From Gentiana macrophylla (Eukaryota > Streptophyta > Magnoliopsida > Gentianales > Gentianaceae): DNA of 64,000 nucleotides. A program made the position numbers and the translations under genes. Each line of letters opens with the position of its first letter. Within the stretch, counting starts at the first letter, position 1. Below, in pieces: positions 59,040 to 64,000 of this stretch. Location of the stretch: positions 103,797,345 through 103,861,344 of the forward strand of contig CM047806.1 in assembly GCA_026214975.1 (NCBI GenBank), in the 5' to 3' direction. The notes beneath the pieces were generated by a model, which had not been told where the DNA came from, ran no database searches, and worked only from the letters and a program-made list of their open reading frames with translations.

Positions 59040-59565
59040 CTAGCCTCTCAACATTTCTTCACTTTTCACTCTTCTAATTTCCCACAATTTCTCTCCGAAC
59101 TCTTTTTTTTTTTTTCTTAGGATTAGCAAAAGCTTCCGGCGGAGTCTAATAGTAAGATTTGACGTGGTGGAAGTGGGTTTCGAGGTTTTCCGGCAGGAGC
59201 TTGAAGATTTCGACGTGCTTTTGGGTCGATCTTTCTATTTTTCCCTAAAAACAGTAAATTTTTCTCCCTATCCCCTTTTTTTTGTTCTCCGTTTGTTTTT
59301 CGAGTCCTTCCCCGGTATTTGATCCAATGTTTGGGCAATGCGCTTGGATGTAAGGTGTTTTTACTGTGATTCCTCATGAGCGGAATCATCGTGCCTAACC
59401 TCTACTTATTATGTTTGCTTTGGAGTCCGTGATTTCCTTCTCGCAATTTGCTTTCCGTTTCTCCTGTAAAAACGGAGGGCGTCGAGATGGGTGCGATTAC
59501 CTTCCTGGTTTAATTTCCATTATCCAAGGTCTGAAAGCTCCACCTTTTCCTCTTGTTTTTGCAGG

Positions 59566-62400
59566 ATGTCTGACGGAGAGCATTCTGTCAGAGGTGACTC
59601 AGACGAGGAGCAGGAGTTTTACGATTATGCTCATGAGGAAGAGGGTGATGACCCCTCTAGTCCTGAGAAGTCCGCCGGGGGCGACCCTGTTGAGGAGATA
59701 ACCGGCGCCAAGGCCGCTATTGGAGCAAGTAGCGATCCCTTTGACCTAGATTCTCTGTTTCCTGACCCTATCCCTCGACGCAAGAAAAGCCGTAAGGAAG
59801 TGGCACGAGCTCAAGGGACGAGCACCAGCGAGGTCGGTGAGAGAGGGATGTCGGACGTCAAGAAAGGTGTTTCAATCCGAGTCCTAGTGGCGCCGCTGAT
59901 CATAACGATGCATATATTGAGGACGCCGCTTCTTCATGAATCGATGGGGTCGAGTGAGGACTAAAATGCCCCTCGCTCGCCAAATCGTTTGGGAGCTTCC
60001 TAAGAAGCCAAAAAAGAAGAAAGTTCCAAAAATCACGGTTGGGGAGGCCGCTGCTAAAGCGAAGAAACCCGTGCCCAATAATCCCGAGGTGATGAGGGAG
60101 TTCGCTATCCTGGCGGAGTTTGAAAAGGCGCTGGAGAAGAAGTGGGCGCAGCTTTGTGATAGCAGAGACCTTAACCAATTTATCCATCGTCGATTTAAAA
60201 TTGACACGAGCGTGTATCGATTTTCTCTGCTTGATTATTCGAAGGAGGAGGATAAGTTTAAACCTGGGGATCGCCAGGATTACGTGTGTGCTCGCCGTTC
60301 AGATGACGCCCTGATTCTGCACTTTGATCATTTTTACGCGGGACTCCGACCTCCATTCGACCCTTTCTTTGTGAGAATTTGCGAACTGATGGGAGCCCTC
60401 CCTTCGGATTTTGCCATTGGGACCGTTATTCAAATCATGGCCTTCATTGTGATGTGTCGATCGATGAAGATAGACCTTCTTCACCGACTTCGCTGGGCCA
60501 TTTTCACTGGTTTTGTGGAACGAGCATCGCGGGGCAAATATCTTTGAGGTCCAAGACGCCCCGCCTACTATTCTTGCTACCAAATAAGATTCACAGATGG
60601 CAGAAGTGGATCCTCAAGGTGGAATCCAAAGTTGGTCGCCATTTTCAGGGCCGCAAAACGCACGGGAAATCTACCTCACGATCGATTTAACCTCCTATAT
60701 CGTAACGGCGTTTTGTTAAAGGGTCATGACCTCATTCAATCTCGACGGGATCGATGCCTCCTTAAGGAATATCGCTGGTTGATCTCTCGGATCCGCCCTT
60801 CCATTTGCACGTATGGCGCAGCCTCGCTGGTCCGGTAAGGCGAGCCGCTGGTTGTCATGGTTCCCGAGGAGAGCGATCCCGATTGGATAGGGATTGTCAT
60901 ATAGGCAATGCTTTCCGTCCGAGTGTGTCCTCAGAGATGGAGGCGATCCGGAAAGAAGACCGCCATGTAAACTTCCTTGCCTTTATTAGATCTTCAAAGA
61001 GCTCGAGGTGTTACTTTCATGCGTTATTTTTCTTCCGAACTGCTTTTAATGGACTTTTTCGCAGTGTATGGACGCTAATGAACGCCGAGCTCAAAGAAAG
61101 AGGCTTGTCGAGGAGGAGGCCAAGACTCGCAAACGACCTTGAAACAGTCCTGTGGAAAATTTCTGCATCGTGGACGCCACTATCATTGACGAGGCGATGA
61201 TCTCACGGTTGTCGCAGCAGGCGCCCGTAGGTGTGAGCTCAAGTCGACCATTACCCAAAAGAGGCCACAGGTTGATGATCCCACAAAGGAGAGCCAGGGC
61301 CAGAAACGACCGAGGGTTGAAAAGACAAAAGCGGCTGGCGCTGGTAAAGCATCCGATCGCGCTGGATAAACAAGCGGGCCGGTAAGGCTCGCGCGCCCGA
61401 GACTATTGTTGAGGAGGTCCCTGAGGGGGCGGAGCCATTGCCGGCCGGGACACTGCCCCGCGGCTACAAGGGGAAAGAGGCGGTGTGGCTGGACCCCAAC
61501 TTTACTCAAAACCTCGACATGAATAAGGCGGGCCAGATAAGAGAGGCCATTGCCGATGTTATCCCTGGGTCGCTCGGGCATGGGACTCACCGCACGGGTT
61601 CACCTGAAATCGGGAGGGGATCACATCTCGCCGCCGTCATTCAAGAAGATGCCCTCGCCGGGCGACGAGGTCGCCGAATCAAAGACCTTTCGTGCCAATT
61701 TGGGATCGCCGCTTCAATGGTAAGCTTGTTAATCTTGTATTTTTCCTTCGCATTTTTGGCGCTTTCCTCGACTTATCATTTCCTCTTTTTCAGCTTGGGA
61801 CTCGCATAAACAAGGCGATTGAAGCCGCGGAGAAGCGCAAAGCTGAACTTAAGAAAGTGACGGCGGCCCTAGGAGCCTCGGAAAAAGCCAGGATCGCTTC
61901 TGAAAGCAAAGGCTTGCAGGCGGCAGCTGAGGTTGAGCGGATGAAGAAACTCATGGCGGAGAGCACTAAACCCGATGCGGAGTCGCAGGAGAAGGTGCAA
62001 GCCCTGGCGATGAAGCCCGTAATTCCGCTGAAGCGGCTAGCGCCCGCACGCGGAGGAGGTCGCAAATTTGAAGGAGAAACTTGCCGCGCGCAGAAGGCCG
62101 CAGAGATGGCGGGTCCGCCGCCGTGGAAGCCTACAAGCTTTTCGATGAGTTCGGTGATTTCCAGAGGCTAGCTTCACCAAGGTTTTAATCACCTCGCCGT
62201 TGTCTTTGGGCTTATCATGGCCGGGAGAGCATTACCTTGAGGAAATGCTCCGCTGGGTTAACATGTCCCAACGATCTCCCGACTTGTTGGCCATCCACCC
62301 GGATATCCCCTTATGCAGCCAGATCACATCGTCGCCATCCAAACCAACCAGACAGAGCGCGGCACCCGCTGTGGGATCCTCCTCCACCAATCCTCGTTAA
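59566..62400 (+). pseudogene. Antisense accessory gene 1 of G (Transposase_28-like, intron-containing)
   Basis: The start at 59566 follows TTGTTTTTGCAG, a splice-acceptor-like end of a 5' UTR intron. Exon 1 reads MSDGEHSVRGDSDEEQEFYD and is acidic. After frameshifts near 59880-59936, frame 59936-60547 carries a lysine-rich stretch (PKKPKKKKVPK, nuclear-signal-like) and then the conserved domain FDHFYAGLRPPFDPFFVRIC, ELMGALPSDFAIGTVIQIMA. It continues in other frames (RFNLLYRNGVLL, near 60690). GT...TTTTTCGCAG (about 60967-61064) and GTAAGC...TTTTTCAG (61720-61793) look like introns; the exon after the second is an alanine-, lysine-, glutamate-rich coiled coil (INKAIEAAEKRKAELKKVTA). The end reads REHYLEEMLRWVN and LLAIHPDIPLC. 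Function is unknown. It matches the family found antisense in C. Confidence 0.65.
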
Positions 62401-63250
62401 CTTTGCGATCTTGAAGAATCCTCCGCAAGAGATCAACCTGGCGATGAGTACATTGACACTCCCCCGGCCCGCTTTAAATGCCTTGTGCTTTTGTTTTGAA
62501 ACAATTTATGCTTCGCGGCTCAGAATAATAACTTTGGCTCGCAACTTTTGGTACCATTTAGCGCCTTCATTTGATGGTTGTAATAACTTAGTTTATCTTT
62601 TTTTTTACTTTCAGATTGACATTGTGGCCGCTTTTGGCCCTCTTGGTTTATCTATCGTGCTTTGTTTCTCTCGATTTATTTTTCGCTATCTTGTTTTGTA
62701 TGCTGCATGCCCCCTTTATTTTGGCGAGGTTTGTTGAGCTCGCTAAAAAATAACTAAGGCTAAAGAACCAAAATTGAGAAATTCTCGCAGCGTTAATATT
62801 TTCCCATCCCCTTGTTTTATTTGAGGTGCGAGGAGACTTGAGCAAAATAGATCGTCGCCGCTATTCATTATAGCTCGCCTGCAGCGGATTTGTTGTGAGC
62901 AATGGCGGTCTATATTTTGTAAAGCTTGTTTTTCTGGGGCCCCCTAATTTCGAGGTGGAGTGGACGCTTGTCGGAAACTTAGGAGTCGAGTTGATCTGAT
63001 CGAACCAGCCTCTCGATCGTCGTGTTTGTCGGGAATCCAGGATCCGATTGATTTGACAACCACCGGGCGGTGTATGTGTGTTCAAAACGGCCTAAAATCT
63101 CGGCTAGTAATCGCGTTTCAAATATAGCCTAGAATCGGGCGCTAAACCGATGTGTATTGAATGCGTTTCTTTAAATTTCAAAAGAACCACATAACCCGCG
63201 CTATGCCTGGCCGTAGGATCTGATTGATCGTGGCTGCCTTTTGCTAACCT
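62401..63250. other. Spacer between the two antisense genes of G
   Basis: No convincing ORF or repeat. It is AT-richer than the flanking genes; 62480-62740 is T-rich, like a plant 3' UTR or intergenic region. Confidence 0.5.
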
Positions 63251-63255
63251 CTCGC

Positions 63256-63264
63256 TATAAAAGG
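63256..63264 (+). promoter_or_regulatory. TATA box for the second antisense gene of G
   Basis: TATAAAAGG followed about 35 bp later by a pyrimidine-rich leader and CTTGCGCAG. The first ATG (63324) opens only a short frame. Confidence 0.55.
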
Positions 63265-63389
63265 AGGCGGCATGCTAACTTCATTTTTACTTTTTTCTTG
63301 CGCAGATTCTTGTTGTGAAAACCATGTCTCTCCCATCCTGGAGAGGGTAGAGCGTGTGTTTTTAAAGCCCGCCCTGCTCGTGATGTATC

Positions 63390-63980
63390 CCCTTTCTTCT
63401 TTATCGCCTCGACGCTGCTAAAGATCATTTTCGGGCGTTATTTTGGGTGGGTTGAGCCTCGCGAAGGAGAGGGGTTTAAATCGAGCAAGGTCGAGGGTGA
63501 CGGTTCTCTTCTCGCACGACGCTTTCCTGGGTGGGCGATTTTGTTGCACCACCTTCATCAATACTTCCCAATCTTTCAATAGTGAGGGAATTCTATTCCA
63601 TCTTGTCCAAGTTGCTTCGAGGGGATCGCCAAACCAGATACCCTTCGTGGCGTCGCGGTCATTTTTACTCCGAATCCATCAATGGTGCCTGGTATTCCCG
63701 CTTATCGACCCTTTATCCCATTATGAGCTCGCTGAACCTTGCCGATGAGTCAAGTAGACAATCTTGCTTGCGACGAGCCCTTCGTGAGCTCTTTCCCGAT
63801 TATGAGCGACTGCGTAATCGGGACTGCTGGCCTCGATCTTTCTCACAAAGAATCGTGAGTGGAAAAGGTTCATCAACTCGCCGCCTCTTGTCCACGGATA
63901 ACGAGGTCGTTAGTGAAGCCAAGCTTTGCTTTTGCACGCTATTCGCGATCATCGTGTTGATATTGATTGGGGAATCTTGA
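63390..63980 (+). pseudogene. Antisense accessory gene 2 of G (PTPD-like), N-terminal part
   Basis: Two overlapping plus frames (63443-63748 and 63531-63980) together read AKERGLNRARSRV, FVAPPSSILPNLSIVREFY, RGHFYSESINGAWYSRLSTL and CLRRALRELFPDYERL. REFY and the preceding basic and hydrophobic block match the start of the 'putative plant transposon protein' domain, also seen in element D (VVQEFYAYL). The reading is frame-broken near 63530 and probably continues past a GT-rich junction or the window edge. Its biochemical role is unknown. Confidence 0.5.
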
Positions 63981-64000
63981 TACACCGGAAGCGTTAATTT

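Larger units (their letters stand above)
57456..64000 (-). mobile_element. Tat-like Ty3/gypsy element G (continues past window)
   Basis: Inserted in the LTR of F. A 603-bp LTR (57456-58058) begins TGATGATG and ends ATATCATCA. It has a minus-strand TATA box and is followed by a PPT on the minus strand, so this is a 3' LTR and G runs right to left. Next come an 82-bp tandem array and two plus-strand, hence antisense, accessory genes. The plan (LTR, repeat array, antisense ORF with a Transposase_28-like domain) mirrors the 3' side of element C. Pol and the 5' LTR are expected to the right of the window. The assignment to Tat is by architecture only, since no pol is visible. Confidence 0.75.

Overview
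This window looks like nuclear, heterochromatin-like DNA from a flowering plant. It is AT-rich and almost wholly built of nested LTR retrotransposons. I see no bacterial operons, rRNA, tRNA or CRISPR, and no complete host gene. Elements were called from paired LTRs, tRNA primer-binding sites (PBS), polypurine tracts (PPT), target-site duplications (TSD) and decayed polyproteins, all read by eye.

Left block (1-40233). The frame is a plus-strand Ty3/gypsy element of Tat type (C). It has a truncated gag/protease, an RT with YVDD, two RNase H domains, a broken integrase, an 88-bp tandem array and an antisense accessory ORF. Ty1/copia element A (minus) sits in C's 5' LTR and itself carries a related copia element B (3317-12821, TSD ACTCC). 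Athila-like element D (minus) sits in C's integrase gene, and its own 5' LTR is split by a shorter relative, E (28931-35422, TSD GTCAT). This gives two three-deep nests: B in A in C, and E in D in C. D and E have tRNA-Asp PBSs and protease-like ORFs but no visible RT or integrase, so they look non-autonomous. D also carries a 'putative plant transposon protein' (PTPD) ORF.

Middle block (40234-48975). First comes the 3' end of an unrecognised protein-coding gene: an exon-like ORF with an exact 102-bp in-frame duplication, followed by a 25-A tract. Then a locally triplicated segment begins (three units, the third truncated). The units hold palindromes of the type CCGTATATAATATATACGG, a TRIM (miniature LTR element) at the same site in two units, a GGT-rich gene-like block, a foldback MITE present only in unit 2, and a 1-kb insertion with a possible captured coding fragment present only in unit 1.

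Right block (48976-64000). A minus-strand chromovirus-type gypsy element (F) has decayed gag, protease, RT, RNase H, integrase and chromodomain. Its right LTR is interrupted at 57456 by a further minus-strand Tat-like element (G). G's visible part is a 603-bp 3' LTR, an 82-bp tandem array, and two plus-strand (antisense to G) accessory genes, each with a TATA box. The first has intron-like GT...AG segments and a Transposase_28-like domain; the second has a PTPD-like domain.

The most notable signals are the hairpin motif CGGTAAA(T/C)CGG...CCGGTTTACCG dispersed seven times through D, the antisense gene modules of C and G, the palindrome arrays, and insertions that date the local triplication. 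No coding region appears intact: all carry stops, frameshifts or deletions.
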